Positions 31,992 through 44,137 of a stretch of DNA of 64,000 nucleotides are shown piece by piece; position 1 is the stretch's first letter; every line of letters starts with the position of its first letter. The notes beneath the pieces are model-generated. The model did no database searches. It was not told the DNA's origin and saw nothing but the letters and a program-made list of their open reading frames with translations. The stretch lies in contig JAOBSW010000640.1 of NCBI GenBank assembly GCA_026214975.1, positions 1 to 64,000 on the forward strand. The letters are read 5' to 3'. This DNA comes from Gentiana macrophylla. Lineage: Eukaryota; Streptophyta; Magnoliopsida; Gentianales; Gentianaceae. Made by a program: the position numbers and the translations under genes.

Positions 31992-33666
31992 TGATGATGA
32001 GTTTTGAGTGCTAGCAAAGGATGGAGCAATGTGGTCGTTTTGATGAGAGTCAACTTTACTATGCTTTGGTGCATGTTTTGACCCCCGTTTACGATACTTT
32101 TGGCTCATTTTGGGTAGTTTTAGACCATATATAGGGCAAAAACACATTGAGCACTCACTTTGAGGTAAACCGTCAAATAGATGGAAAATCTCACCATTTT
32201 ACGATATTTTGACCCCTTTCGAGGCATGTCTTTCTTGCGGAATTACGCTCGGTATGTTTCTTGGCATGTGAAATGTAGGAAATAGGTGACTCGTAAACCC
32301 GGACGATGAGGCATGAGGCTTAGAGAGGCATAACCGAAACCTGAGAATGGATACGGATCAAATATAGTTGGTGTTTTTGCCTTACATTCATTTATCTGCA
32401 ATTTGAGCTATCTTGGAGGCATTTTCTGGACTTTTGGTCTTCATGAAAGTTTTAGATAACTGAATGAGATTTTGAACGCAACTTGAATCACTCAGATCGG
32501 AGCTCTGCACGCAAAGAGATTGCCCAATTACTGAAGCTATATCACTGCTGAAAGTTTCTGCATGCTCAATGCGCACGCATTGCACGTAATGCGCACACAT
32601 TCGGACGTTTTGACTGATTTTAGCTTCAGGTTTTGATGTAAAAATCAGATTTTTCACCCCCCATTTCATATCCACTCATACTTAGTCATACCTAGACACT
32701 CTTAGGCCGATTTTCATCTCTTTTCTCCTTAGATTAGCTCTTAGATCCATCTTTCTTGTAAATTCCATGGATTAAACTCTAGATTATCATTCACCATTTG
32801 TGTTCTTGACAAGATTGCATTGGAGATGGTTGAAGTTTGGATTTTCTTTAGTGATTTCTTCAATGGGTAACTTTATTTTCTTCTTAGATTTGATCTTTAT
32901 GAGTTTAGTTTCATGTTTGTTTCTTGTTTCTTCCATTATAATGAGTAGCTAAACTAGTTCATAGCTAAATCATGTGAAAGTTGAAGAAATCCCCCTCTAA
33001 TTGATGAAATTGAGAATGTGTAGTACTTAATTGTTTTTATATCGACGAATTCGTGTCTTAAAACTTGTTCTTAATGCTTGAATTGACTTGATCACTTGAT
33101 TCATGAGCTCACACACCACATTTATAAATGTATGTTGCGAAGGGGTGTGAGAAAAGGAGTTTTAAGATCATTTCATATAATCAACTGAGTTGTTTAGATT
33201 GATTAGGGAGTGAGGTTCATCGGTTGAGAAATCGAGCAACTCTAGCGCGTTAATCTTGTTTCGGTGAGTTAAATCTTTAAAGGCGGACTGTTGAAACGGG
33301 CAAAGGATACTAGGTTGTTACATGGCGTCTAGTATCATATTAGGAGTTTGCACCCACAAATGGTGTCGATATAGTCGTTAGGTAGGTAGGTTGGTAAAGC
33401 TCATGCCCGAATAATCGATTAGAGGGACGAAAGTATTCAATTGGATCATGGTTTGACTATGCTTCTCTTTCTTTTTCATCTTTCATTACTTTCTCGTTTT
33501 AGCATAATTGAATACGTGAACAACCTATTATTGACCTAAAAACTAAGTTTGATAACGGCTTTGGTACTCAATTGATTCCTCGTTGGATGCGACATTGCTC
33601 TCCACTATAGTGCTTCCGACCCGGTGCTCTACCGGTTAAGGTTGGTCGTTACTATTTTGGTCACCA
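31992..33666 (+). repeat. Athila-type solo LTR nested in LTR A
   Basis: It starts TGATGATGAG and ends GGTCACCA; 1675 bp. The flanks are TGTTT (31987-31991) and CGTTT (33667-33671), a TSD differing by one CG-to-TG change. Its 3' part (CGTTGGATGCGACATTGCTC, then CACTATAGTGCTTCCGACCC) reads like the conserved end of Athila LTRs. Two AATGCGCACGCATT-type palindromes lie at 32568 and 32588, 20 bp apart. It differs from both Athila families in this window. Confidence 0.6.
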
Positions 33667-34154
33667 CGTTTATGTACTAGTATCCTTTAATAGTTGTTCT
33701 TTCTTTTCAGACAAGTGAGTTGTAATGGATAATAGTTTTGCTTTCAGTTATTTATGATTTAGTTTGACAGCACTTGTGTTCTGGTTGTTGGATGTTATTA
33801 GAAGACCCTGAGGGTCTAGTTCCCGAGTCTTCAGCTTGTTTTCTTCTGCGCGAATCTTTTATTACTCTCATATGACACAAGGTTTACGTGGGATTTAGGG
33901 TTTACTCTAAATGTCATGTGCCGAACGTCCCGTGTCCGGATAAGGACTCGGTATCCGGGATATGGGCGGTACAAATGCAGTTTTCCAAACATATCATCAT
34001 CCTAACATTAAATGTTTGTAAGCTCATTTCATATTTCAACACAAGCTTTTTTCATAAGATAGGGTATATGTGACTATTAATTTTTAAAATGCAATGCATT
34101 AATTATTTTTTAATCTGTATAAAAAATTGACACTTTCTATGGGACATATGTAAT

Positions 34155-36377
34155 ATTAGCCACTTTAGAATGTCAAGAAATCATTTATTATATTTTTGCT
34201 TCCTACTACGTACCCTAATCTATTATTTATTTAACAACTTTTCAAACTTTAAGTGCATTGCATTAATGTTTTTCAAATGGTAAATTAGATTTATCAACTA
34301 AAATAAATTATATTCATCCAAACCTTTAATATGTGTGAAAATTCAAAATGACTATATATATGTATGTATATATATGTACATGTGCGGCTTTACATGCAAT
34401 GGTTGGGGTGCACTTGACCCCTTAACAAAAAACATTGCTATGTATATTTGTATAGATAAATAGGAGGACACAACCAATTGACCTCCTTATTTTCAACGCC
34501 TAATACACTGTTTTGTATCCAATACTATTGACCCTTCAGAATTTTTTAAAAAACATAAAACTATCGTCCTATGGTGATGCTGCTCTCGATCCCTGACCCT
34601 ATCCCAATATTCCTACAGCCGTCCATGTACAGGGACGGACCTAGCTTGTAAAAGGGGGGGGGGGGGGGGGTGCATAGCCTCCACTGAAATCCGAAAATCG
34701 ACGTGTTTTTGTAGGTAAAAAATGTAAAAACACTATTGATGCCCCCACTCGCCTTTAGAATTTGTTAAGTCTTTCAATTGAGATTTTTTTGGATGATCCA
34801 CATCGCCCATGTATGTATGTGTAAAGTCACTAGACAAAGTTCCAAGCTTCAAAGGCGGGGACCTGGGGGCTGGGGTTGGGAAGCATGTAAAGAAATGTTG
34901 AGATTAGACTTTGTTACAACGTTAGGAATGTTTGTTATGGGTAAGCAAAGCAAATAAAGATGACATGGCATGTTTGAAAAGTGATTTGTAATTAAAAGAT
35001 GTTCGGCAGTGATCAATCATTCTGTAAAGCAGATCAAATCTTGATTTTAAAGCCTTTCGTTGTTTCCAATGTTAAAATTAGTTCAATTGATTTAACTTAA
35101 GGAAAAGAGTGATACTCTGGAGTTGAGAAAAGTGACCTGGTGACTTGAAAGATCACGTTATAAGTGTTTTATCAACTATATTCCACTCCACTTTAATAAA
35201 AGATTCAGTACTAGTTTTTTGTTTTCTTTTGTCTTTTATTGTCACTTTAAATAGTAAAATCACACCTATAAAAAATCTTAAAACAACACATTTTTATTCA
35301 AATTTCACATTTAATTATTTTATTCATTGATTTTGATACGATTTTGGGTAGAATTGTTGATGATTTTGGTGACTAAATACTAGTCATGTGTATTTTCTGA
35401 CAGGTATTTGGTCTAGATTACTCCCAACATTCAACTGAAGCCTATCGTGTAAGAATGTGCGCCGTTTCGTGTAAAAAGATGTATATGTTTGTGACAGATG
35501 ACATTTCAACGAAAGATCGCACATTTCAACATTATTTCTAAAATAAAACTTTGTTCTGGGGAGTTGCCCCTGACCCGCTAAGGCCTGACTGTGCAAATCA
35601 ATACATGGGCATGAAATTGATGTGATTCAGTAAATGGTGACATAATAGTGATGGGCGATGGGCATAAAGAAGACATCGAAGTGGTGGGGGAGGGATGAAT
35701 TAATGTGAGTGTAGGCGTGGACGGGGGCGTGGGAGTGGGGTGAGTGAGTATGGGGGAAGGATCAGTGGCGGACCAAGAAAGCTTTTCTAGTTGGGGCACC
35801 AGAGAAATTTTGAAATCCACTGAGGGCATAAGTGGTGTTTCTATATTTTTAATAACAATATTATATCGTTTTAATACAATCTCATTGAGTGCAGTGGCTC
35901 ATCCTTTGATCAATGTGTTTATGTCCCTGGGTGGGATATGGTGATATAAGGATAATCATGAAAAAAAAAACGATCAGTGGGGCGGTAGGGGTTGTGTGGA
36001 TGGTAAGTTTGTGGGTTGGGGGTAAGTGTTAGGAGTAGTGTCCGGAAAGATAATAATTTATTTTTTAATAAATAAAAGTAATATTTGTTATTGCTCCATT
36101 TGTTTGTTTACTAGTATACATTTAAATGAATATTACCGAAAATCCTCAAAGCTTTATAAAACAATTATAATACTCATTGCATAAGATTTATGAACAAGAG
36201 AATTGAGTTTATGATGATACTCTTTGAATATTATGTATGTGTTGAAAATAACTGAAGTTAGAGATATTACAATTCAACCAACATTAGTGTCTAACACTTG
36301 GAGTGTGAGTGCTTGATTCGGAGCATCAATGTTGGACATGGTAGTGACAACACTTACATGTGATGTGATCACGATAA
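34155..36377. other. No gene seen; decayed repeats and a 17-G run
   Basis: There is no supported coding sequence. A run of 17 G lies at 34654-34670. GGGACGGACCTAGCTTG before the run and GTGGCGGACCAAGAAAGC at 35764 look like two diverged copies of one plant repeat type that I cannot classify. The rest is AT-rich. Confidence 0.4.
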
Positions 36378-36813
36378 AACAGAACGCAAGCCGAACCCTA
36401 CCGAACCTGGCCAGGGTTCGGCTCGGCTCGGTGTGTTCGAACCTTAGGCTCGGCTCGGCTCGAAATGGCCGAGCCTTATATTTTCATTATTCGGCGGGTT
36501 CGGTCCGGTATTTGGGGAAAAAGCTCGGCTCGGTTCGGCTCGAACATGTCGAACCGTTCGAACATGTTCGGCTCGAATCGGGTTTTAAAAAAATCGAACA
36601 TGTTCGCTCGGTTTTAAAAAACATGTTCGGCTCGAATCAGTATATGAATTTATGATATCCGAGCGAACATGTTCGAACATGTTCGGCTCGACCACCGAAT
36701 ATCTAATTTGTAAGGTTGCTCGAAGTTCGAACCCACGAAACGAGCCTGAATCGAGCTTTTTCGAGCCGAATACTCCGGATCGAATCGAATACTTAGGTTC
36801 ATTTACAACCCTA
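36378..36813 (-). mobile_element. Non-autonomous DNA transposon-like repeat, hAT-like
   Basis: Dense GTTCGGCTCG and GAACATGTTCG words occur in both orientations over 430 bp. On the minus strand the right border reads TAGGGTTGTAAATGAACC, a start typical of plant hAT-like elements. GATCACG at 36369-36375 and AATCACG at 36813-36819 may be the remains of a target-site duplication. The left terminus is not clear. No transposase is encoded. Confidence 0.45.
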
Positions 36814-38441
36814 ATCACGTAGGATTTGGATTAATTTGATATGATACTTTTGTAATATTTACTATGACAAGATAATCTAATTAAATCACAATACGACAAT
36901 TTATTAATTAATCTTAATCTTGATGTGATTATGGTCTCATGTCAGTTTCAGAGATGTGATGTTAAATTTAGCTCAATTAAGCGTTCCCACTGACGATGTT
37001 GGATCTCATCAAGAAGTAAATACATGCCAAACTAACCCTAGTGACAACGAACAAGATTAAACCCTAGAAAAAAACCTAAAATTGGAAGCGGTGTTTGATG
37101 ATTTTTAGACTGAGTCTGGAATAAGTGTAACCCAAGTTGCCTACATATCCTGTGCTTTTGTCAGGAATCAAGTCTCTCATAGTTCTTTGTGATCGTTTAT
37201 ATAGAGGAAGTCTCGTCTAGATTACTTGTGCCGTAATCCATGAGGATTATTTGGGCTCAATCCCTTTAGGGATTAAGAGATAAACATGGACAGTTTAAAC
37301 CTTGGAATAAGAGTCCCATGAGGTAAATGATTCGATCATATTTTTCTTTTATTATACACATATGTGCATTTTGGATAAGGGGGACTCTAGCCGACCTGCG
37401 TCGAACCCCCTAAGCCAGTCCGACTCGAATTATGTTGGCCCGGTCTCCATAATGACCGATCCGACCTACGGTGGTCTAAGGAGAGAACATGGCAGATCTC
37501 CAACATGGGGTTTAGATCTGTCATTAGGCACGAAGTGGGCTCGTGGCCCTCAACCTTATATTTCTCTATCTTCATGCAATGTTTAGTCAATCAGGAGATG
37601 ACACATGGCAAGCGTAGCTCCGACCTCCGTCACCCACCGTCTCGGACCTTTTGTATGCTTGAAGTGTGCGATCGTTGGGCAAGTCAAAACCACAGGACAA
37701 ACCATAATAATATCATTTCGGAGACAAGCCTTGAATATCAATTTGAGCGAAGGCCATCTTTTTGAGGGAGAAGTCAAAACGTCATGAAGTGTCACACTTC
37801 TCTCAAGGTGCTTTGGCCGACGGTTGAGGTCATGGGATTTATCATCATCAATCTCTCTCCCACTTATTATTTTGATTTTTAACTCAACCTCACATCGTAG
37901 TGACACGTACCGTAGGGTAGATCAAAATGAATGACGGTTGAATCGAGACTATCTCAGACATTAAGGAAAAAAAAGATTTATAAATTAAGACTTACAAGAT
38001 TTCAGACGAATTCCTACCTTTGAAATACTTGTACATCATAGGTATTTTAGTAGCCTTCTTGAGATTGTGGTGAAGGCTCGTGTTCTAGCAGCCTTCTTGT
38101 CATCCTAGTGAATGCCCGTAATCTAACAGCCTTTTGTAATGATGGGACTTGTGAGTCGTGACAAGTTTTCTTGGTAAGTTTTAGTTCATAGTGTCTGTGT
38201 TTGACTTAAACTGTTTTCATGGTTTAGTGTTACATCTTAGTCATAGTGATCTGGACATGTGTATAGTTCTACATAAAACTATGAATTATAGTGTCAACTT
38301 GAGCAAGACTTGAATCACTTAAACCCAAGTGTGAAGTGATTTATATGAGACCTGTACGATGTGTGCAGTGTGCTCTTAGTTGACACTGTGTTAGAGTGAT
38401 TTAAGTAAAACATTAGACTGGTTCAGTTTGAATCTGCGTGT
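36814..38441. other. No gene seen
   Basis: Reading frames of up to 107 codons near 37360-37906 overlap each other on both strands and show no family motif, so I treat them as chance. A GC-richer part at 37370-37820 could be a decayed LTR. Nothing else was recognised. Confidence 0.4.
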
Positions 38442-38777
38442 ACTGATTCTCTCTTAGTCTATAAGTGTTTTTGTGGATTTGTGTGAATCTAGTGACTGTG
38501 ATAAGCTTTGTGTAAGCGAAGTGTATAGTAACTTTGTATTTGTTAACACTTTGCGAGTGCTGGTGTGTGTTGTATCGAAACAAAACAATATTGAATATTC
38601 TCTAATAGGACTGATTCTCTCTTAGTCTATATGTGTTTTTGTGATTTTGTGTGAATCTAGTGACTGTGATAAGCTTTGTGTAAGCTAAGTGTATAGTAAC
38701 TTTATATTTGTGAACACTTTGCGAGTGCTAGTGTGTGTTGTATCGAAACAAAACAATATTGGATATTCTCTAAAAGG
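38442..38777 (+). repeat. Tandem duplication, 2 x 168 bp
   Basis: ACTGATTCTCTCTTAGTCTA begins both units (38442 and 38610). The units differ at only a few bases, and the start of a third unit (ACT) follows at 38778. Confidence 0.85.
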
Positions 38778-38956
38778 ACTAAATTCCATTCAGGTGAGGA
38801 TTTGATAGTTTTAATAATTTGGTTAACGGTGGTAGAGTGTTCGCTACTTTTCAGTACTTACATTCTGTGAACACTTGGTATTTGTGAATCCTTGAATAAA
38901 GTGTTCTCTTCTTTTCGGTTCTTACATTATGTGAACACTTAGGTTATTACATCTAG

Positions 38957-41245
38957 TGTGAAACCCGATACTTCTCATTTAATTTTGGTATAAAAGTCAC
39001 TTTGTGATTTTTGTGTTTCCCGATATTTTTAATATGTTAAGTTTTAATTAAATAAATGCATATAAGATAAATTGTAGTTGGTATTTATGCGATATAGAAT
39101 TTGAGATCTTTAGTAAGGGCAAAAATTAAACGTATCAACCCTATTTATACTCAAACCATCCCCAAAACCCTTTTCAATTCCTTCAAACATGATGTGTCGG
39201 CTGCATAATAGAAAAGAGGGAAGAAAGGAATGAAAGAGAGAAAAGGAGAAAAGATAAGCGGGAGAGAGAATCCCGCTTTTGATCAATCCGGATGTTGTAA
39301 TCGTAAACGAATCACACCACGACAATCACCGCAACAAGAGCTTCAATGAGATATAAGTTTTGCTTCAATCAAGTCATAAATTCAAAAACCCATTTTCTAG
39401 ATTTAGAGCCTTTCTTGGATCTTTCTTCGTTTTGAATTGATTAGAAGGTAGTAGTGACATTAGATTTTCGTTTCTTGGTTGTAGTTTCAAAGTGATTTGC
39501 TAGATCTTGGAGTTGAAGATTTGCTTTGATATCAAGTTTTCTTCAAGAATGAAGCCGGTGTCCTTAGAGCTTTTTGGCTTTTTTGGTGAAATCATAGGTA
39601 AATGGGTGCTCAACCTAATCTAAAATGTGGTCTTAGTCTGTTTAGTTCTAGATTTATTCTATGAGCAAGGTAATTAGTAATTTCGTATCATCTTGTTAAG
39701 AATTCCATGTTTTGTATTGGTTTCGATGTGGGTTGAAATCGCAGCACTTCAAGACTAAAATCCAAAAATTATTATCGTCTGGCGTGCGCCAGAGCCTCTT
39801 TAGTGTGCTAGAAGCGCTTGGGAATTGGCAGAATGGACATTTGATCTTTAGCGCATGCCATAAGTCTTTGGTGTACGCCATCGCGACTTGAACATGATGG
39901 TTCTGTCCAGTTTAGCGCATGCCTGATTCTTTTTTGCGCGTGCAATAGAGTCGGAACTGAGTAGAATGATTCCAGGAGTTCTTGGCGGGCGCCATAATAG
40001 TTTAGCACGTGCCAGAGTGCCCTTTCTATATAGAAGCTTGCTTTGTTCTCTTATTTGCGCATGCCTTAGTGTAAAACGTTAACTGCTAAGTGAGTAAAGT
40101 TGAATGCGTGTTCTAGTGGCTTTGGCTCTGCACCGTGTATCATGGGAGCATTGGAACACATCTCATTTGGCCTTACGTGATGTTGAATTTGGTGATAATC
40201 TCTTCTTTGTTATGTGGCAAATTTAAGGGTTTGGTTTTCAGTGAATTTGACTCAACATCTTGAGGAGACCCTCTCTTTGGGAGATACTTAGGATCATCGG
40301 AAACCTTATACCTTAGCTCTGTGAATATTGGATTAGAATCTAATATTTCGATGCAACGTGCTAAGTAGTGTAGCTTAGAATAGTCTAAGGTCTAGTAGTC
40401 CTTTAGAAGCACTATATGAAATCCAAGTGGTTAGTTTAAACACCTAAATACATACTTGAGATTCTAAGATATTAAACACCTTGATCTTCGGTGAGATACA
40501 TTTTTGTATTTCTACATGGAACTATTACCCCTCCAAAAGGTCAGACACCAAACGTACTTGGGTAATATTCCACATGGTTAAATACCGTGACCTAGAGGCG
40601 TTGAGAAAATGTCATGGTGCATACTTAACATGCAAAGTGTCCTTGGATCAAAGTGTAACAAATGTCTTTGTTGGTTGTGTTTACTATTGAGATTAGTAGA
40701 GGGAGGTGAGCTACTTGAACATATGTGATATTATTGATAATCCTTGTATTGTTACATGTTTAGATTCGGTGCTTCTACCCTTTACTAAGTATTTTTGTAC
40801 TTACCCCTTTTTTGATGTTACCCACCCCGAGAAGTTGGTTTGGTGTAGGTTGTGTTCAAGATCGCTTAAGAGTGATTCTCGAAGTTGTTGTTGTTGAAGT
40901 CTCATCTTTTTTTAGATCTTCTGTATTAATAGTATATAATTTCCTTTATCTCTGTAAGGTTGTGTAAGTGGTATGTTCTGGTTGTAATAAAAGTATGGTA
41001 TTAGTAGAATAGTGTTTCGATCACTGTGTAATAGTTCTTGGGATGTGTTTTAGTTGCATCTTGTGTTGCTTTTCGATCGTTTGTAGAATCTTTTAGCTTC
41101 GCAAGACTATCTTCTCATTTTTTTCGCTTTGTATTTTGATGTTGATGATGTCAGATTTATGTATATAATCGATTAATTTTAATTATATACGTGTCAGGCG
41201 TCCTTTTCCGGTTAAGGACTCGGTATCCGGAATAAGGACGTCACA
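38957..41245 (+). repeat. Chromovirus-like solo LTR B
   Basis: It begins TGTGAAACCC (compare LTR A, TGTAAAACCC) and ends GACGTCACA. TCTAG before and TATAG after agree at 4 of 5 bases. The hairpin CCGGTTA/TATCCGG lies at 41208-41230, with 15 nt to the end. It carries a palindrome group at 39780-40014. It is 2.29 kb with no internal region. Confidence 0.6.
39780..40014 (+). promoter_or_regulatory. Paired 12-bp palindromes at 20-bp pitch in LTR B
   Basis: The pairs are TAGCGCATGCCA/TGGTGTACGCCA (39849, 39869), TAGCGCATGCCT/TTTGCGCGTGCA (39913, 39933) and TGGCGGGCGCCA/TAGCACGTGCCA (39983, 40003). Each pair is exactly 20 bp start to start, with an 8-nt spacer. TGGCGTGCGCCA at 39780 is another strong copy. 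Confidence 0.7.
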
Positions 41246-41347
41246 TATAGTTAACAAATACAAGAGGAAAATTTTATTTTGGTACAGGATCAAAGCCTAC
41301 TTGATGTGTCAAATCAATAGGAATGAAGAGAATTTATGGTGGACCAC

Positions 41348-42685
41348 TGTGATGGATTTTTGTAAAGGAAACAAAAAGACAAGTAATAAAAATCCGGTTA
41401 GTCGCTCCAAGTGCAAAGCTTGTAGTAAAGCGGTTATGCCGGGTCGATCCCACGAGGAACGTGAGGTTTAATGCGTTTTTAAGTTCAAGCTAATGATTTT
41501 AAGTTTATCAAACAATGGGGAGAAAAAGGCAGACGAACAAAGATCCACAATTCAAGATAATCGCACAGGCTCCTAATTTCCTACGCATGCAAATCAACCA
41601 AGGTCAAAATTAACCTATCCTAAACGCAAATTACTAATATCTTAGATAATTTGTTTATCAACTTTTATCAAAGATTGATTCTTCAAGCACGATAGGCATA
41701 AATTCTTTCGAACCTATTATTTAGATTAACAATTTGATAACTTTCGTTCTCTCAACAAATTAATTAATCGATTATTATTATGAGGGATCTAGTATCATTC
41801 AACTATCGTTAAACGAATATCACAAGCTTTATCTATCGATGTCAAGCACGAAATAAGCGCAATATAAATCTAACCTTTGTCGAAATAAACCGAGAAAGAA
41901 ATAAGAAAACGTAACGCCACTTGAATTGCTTCACCCGTTCGTCCAACCCAGGAGTTTAGCTACTCATATTAACTTTGAAATCAAAAGGTGTTTTGATTGT
42001 ATTCGAAAACCAAAAGAAAAAGACAAAGCTACTTCTTTGTTTTTATGAAAATCGACTATATGTTCTGTGGTGCCCCTTTAGGGTTTGATACAAGTCGCTA
42101 TATATAGATGAACTAAGACGGCTAGAGTCAAAACTAAGTCGGTTGTGCTTTGATCGGCGGTCGGACGCCCGTCCATTCTTACGAACGCTAAATCTCGCTC
42201 TATAATGAACTTCGAATCGGGGTGAGCTTTCCTCAAGCGTTAAATCGACCTGGCGTCAAAGCTGCGTCCAAACTTCTTTGAATGTCACATCTACTCCTGG
42301 GACTTCGTCCAATGCTTTTAAACGCTCGTCCTTGGGACGGGACACAGGACTTGATCCAAGATGGCCAATTCGATTTCTTGATTCTTGTCTCTTCTCCTCC
42401 ATCTTTATCTCGGTTTAGCTTCGAATTATATCAACATTGATCATCAATTTAGCCTCCAACATGTATCTACATCACATCAAAAACACCGCAAAGCGTAACA
42501 CAATTCTAATAATCATAAAAATCATAATTAAAACATACAAATCCATCAACTTTGCGAATAACTCCTTAGCCACGTCATTTGCCCAATATTCCATTTAAAC
42601 ACGTGATTTCCATGCGATAAATACGAATGTCGGGGAAAACATTATAAAATATAGCGTTATAAAGTACGTAAATTCACCCTTAACA
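41348..42685 (-). repeat. Athila family 2 3' LTR (left copy)
   Basis: On the minus strand it starts TGTTAAGGG after the polypurine tract and ends CCATCACA. A TATATATA box lies at 42099-42106. It matches 53560-54887 closely, with small indels. Confidence 0.9.
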
Positions 42686-42686
42686 A

Positions 42687-42723
42687 CTCCCCCACACTTA
42701 GCTTTTGCTCGTCCCGAGCAAAA
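42687..42723 (-). promoter_or_regulatory. Hairpin plus 3' polypurine tract, family 2
   Basis: On the minus strand TTTTGCTCG and CGAGCAAAA pair perfectly around GGA (42703-42723). TAAGTGTGGGGGAG follows (42687-42700) next to the LTR. The layout is the same as in family 1, with paired base changes in the stem. Confidence 0.75.
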
Positions 42724-43695
42724 CAAAACAAGATAAAGGCTCGGAAAGAATATAGACACCTCAACACATATACCACATAGTCAATAAATTAGAAGTTCAC
42801 CATCGTGTGTGTGCATAGCCATAGAAAACTTCCACTAAATCCAAACTTGAAAAACTCAAAGCAAAACTAGCTAATACCCCTCGTGGACTAGCAATAAATG
42901 ATGTCATAAGATGCACCTAATGGACGTGACATATCCGAAAAGAATGATCGTATGAATCTAGGGCCTTTCGAAATACTCAGAGGATAATCCCTACATCATA
43001 TCTAGCAGTTTCTACTGGGGATAAGATAGACGCTAACTAAGCCTTATATCCATTCCATACCAATTGTTAAGTTGATTTAACTATTTCACTATAAACACAC
43101 ATTAGAAGAAGCTATTGCCCTCATAGTAGAATAGGACATTTCGAGATAATCCCGACCTTACTCCAATCATCAGTGACTTTTCCCTAACGTGCCGTGAGCT
43201 CTTAGTCATCATAGTGGAGTAGGACATACGGGGTATACCCTACCGCACTCAAATCATCGACTAGCTTCCGACACACACCCTTTTAACTTATTAATTCAAC
43301 TTTTTCACTTTGACAATAGCTACGTGTTACTTATCACATTCAAGCGTCTAGATATTCACGATTATCTCATACTTTAACTCTAAATACAAACTATCATAAA
43401 TCTCACGATATATACGTAGCACTAAGCACATGACTTATTAGAAAATCAAAAACTACTAATCCAAAGCGGGTATAACTTTATAATGTAGCTCATCATTCAC
43501 TATGGCTCGTGGAAAATAATATCGGGTGAAACAACTAACTTACGGAGTATACGGCATACAGCATCAATGAATATAACAATCCGAACAAAAACGTGTATTG
43601 CCTACTCGGGACAAAACAAAATTTTTGAAAATTTAGCTCATTTTAGCATAGAAATAATATCATGTAAGCAAATGTATAGATACATACCGACTAAT
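42724..43695 (-). other. Non-coding region between the two polypurine tracts, family 2
   Basis: About 970 bp, AT-rich, with no supported ORF. It is the positional counterpart of 4468-5393 in family 1. Confidence 0.6.
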
Positions 43696-43733
43696 CCTCC
43701 CCACACTTAAAAGTTCAACATGCCCTCATGTTG
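43696..43733 (-). promoter_or_regulatory. Internal hairpin plus polypurine tract, family 2
   Basis: On the minus strand CAACATG and CATGTTG pair around AGGG (43716-43733), then TTAAGTGTGGGGAGG follows (43696-43710). It is about 1.0 kb from the 3' tract, as in family 1. Confidence 0.65.
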
Positions 43734-44137
43734 TGCAGAAAGTAAAGAAGGAAGGAACTTAGCTATTTGCGCGTAGAAAATCGAGATGTTGGTCAGGCCG
43801 GAGCATGAAAGAACAACGCCCGCAAAAGTGTCGGAAACAACGTCCAAACTGAACTCAACCGAGAGCTCGACAAAAACTAGATCGCCTTTACTCGAGAAAC
43901 CGAAATATCTCGGGGAACAATGGGGTATAATATCGCAACAATGAAAATGGTAATAAATCGAAATCGAATAGACAAAAGAACCATCGGTAAGCATACAAAG
44001 CAGTGATCATAAAGTTGATACAAATCAAAGCAGAATGTCGGGATGCCTTATGGCTTACATGATCCGTAAGCGTAGAAAATGAAAAATGCAGGTATCATGA
44101 AAGTGCAACATGAAATCAGAAAAATAAGAGATAAAGC

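Larger units (their letters stand above)
30367..33973 (+). repeat. Chromovirus-like (Tekay-type) solo LTR A, itself interrupted
   Basis: It begins TGTAAAACCC and ends GGCGGTACA, flanked by AATGT on the left (30362-30366) and AATGC on the right, a TSD with one C/T change. A TATA-like CCTATAAAAAGG lies near 30486. Palindromic words lie at 30635-30749 and a 47-bp tandem array at 31353-31587. A GCAGG word lies near 31975. A hairpin at 33936-33958 ends exactly 15 nt before the LTR end, as in LTRs B and C. Without the nested Athila LTR it is about 1.9 kb. No internal region is present. Confidence 0.7.
30309..34154. mobile_element. Stowaway-like MITE interrupted by an LTR
   Basis: The two halves are 30309-30366 and 33974-34154. 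The left end (TACTACATTTGTCCCAC, then AAAGTGT) and the complement of the right end (TATTACATATGTCCCATAG, then AAAGTGT) form terminal inverted repeats, with TA at both borders. The intact relative at 62441-62672 shows the same interior words (AGAAAA, TTTTCCAAACATA, TTAATTATTTT, TTAATCTG) without interruption. Removing the LTR restores a MITE of about 240 bp. Confidence 0.7.

Noticed and set aside
36329..36655. 108-codon frame with repeated Gly-Ser-Val-Arg words
   Set aside because: It is produced by the GGCTCG/GTTCGG repeats of the DNA transposon-like sequence, not a protein gene.
38286..38291. TATAG followed by TGTCAACTT as an alternative start for LTR B
   Set aside because: The TSD would be perfect, but the start is unlike LTR A and the LTR would be about 3 kb and include the 168-bp tandem. 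TGTGAAACCC at 38957 is preferred, with less than full certainty.
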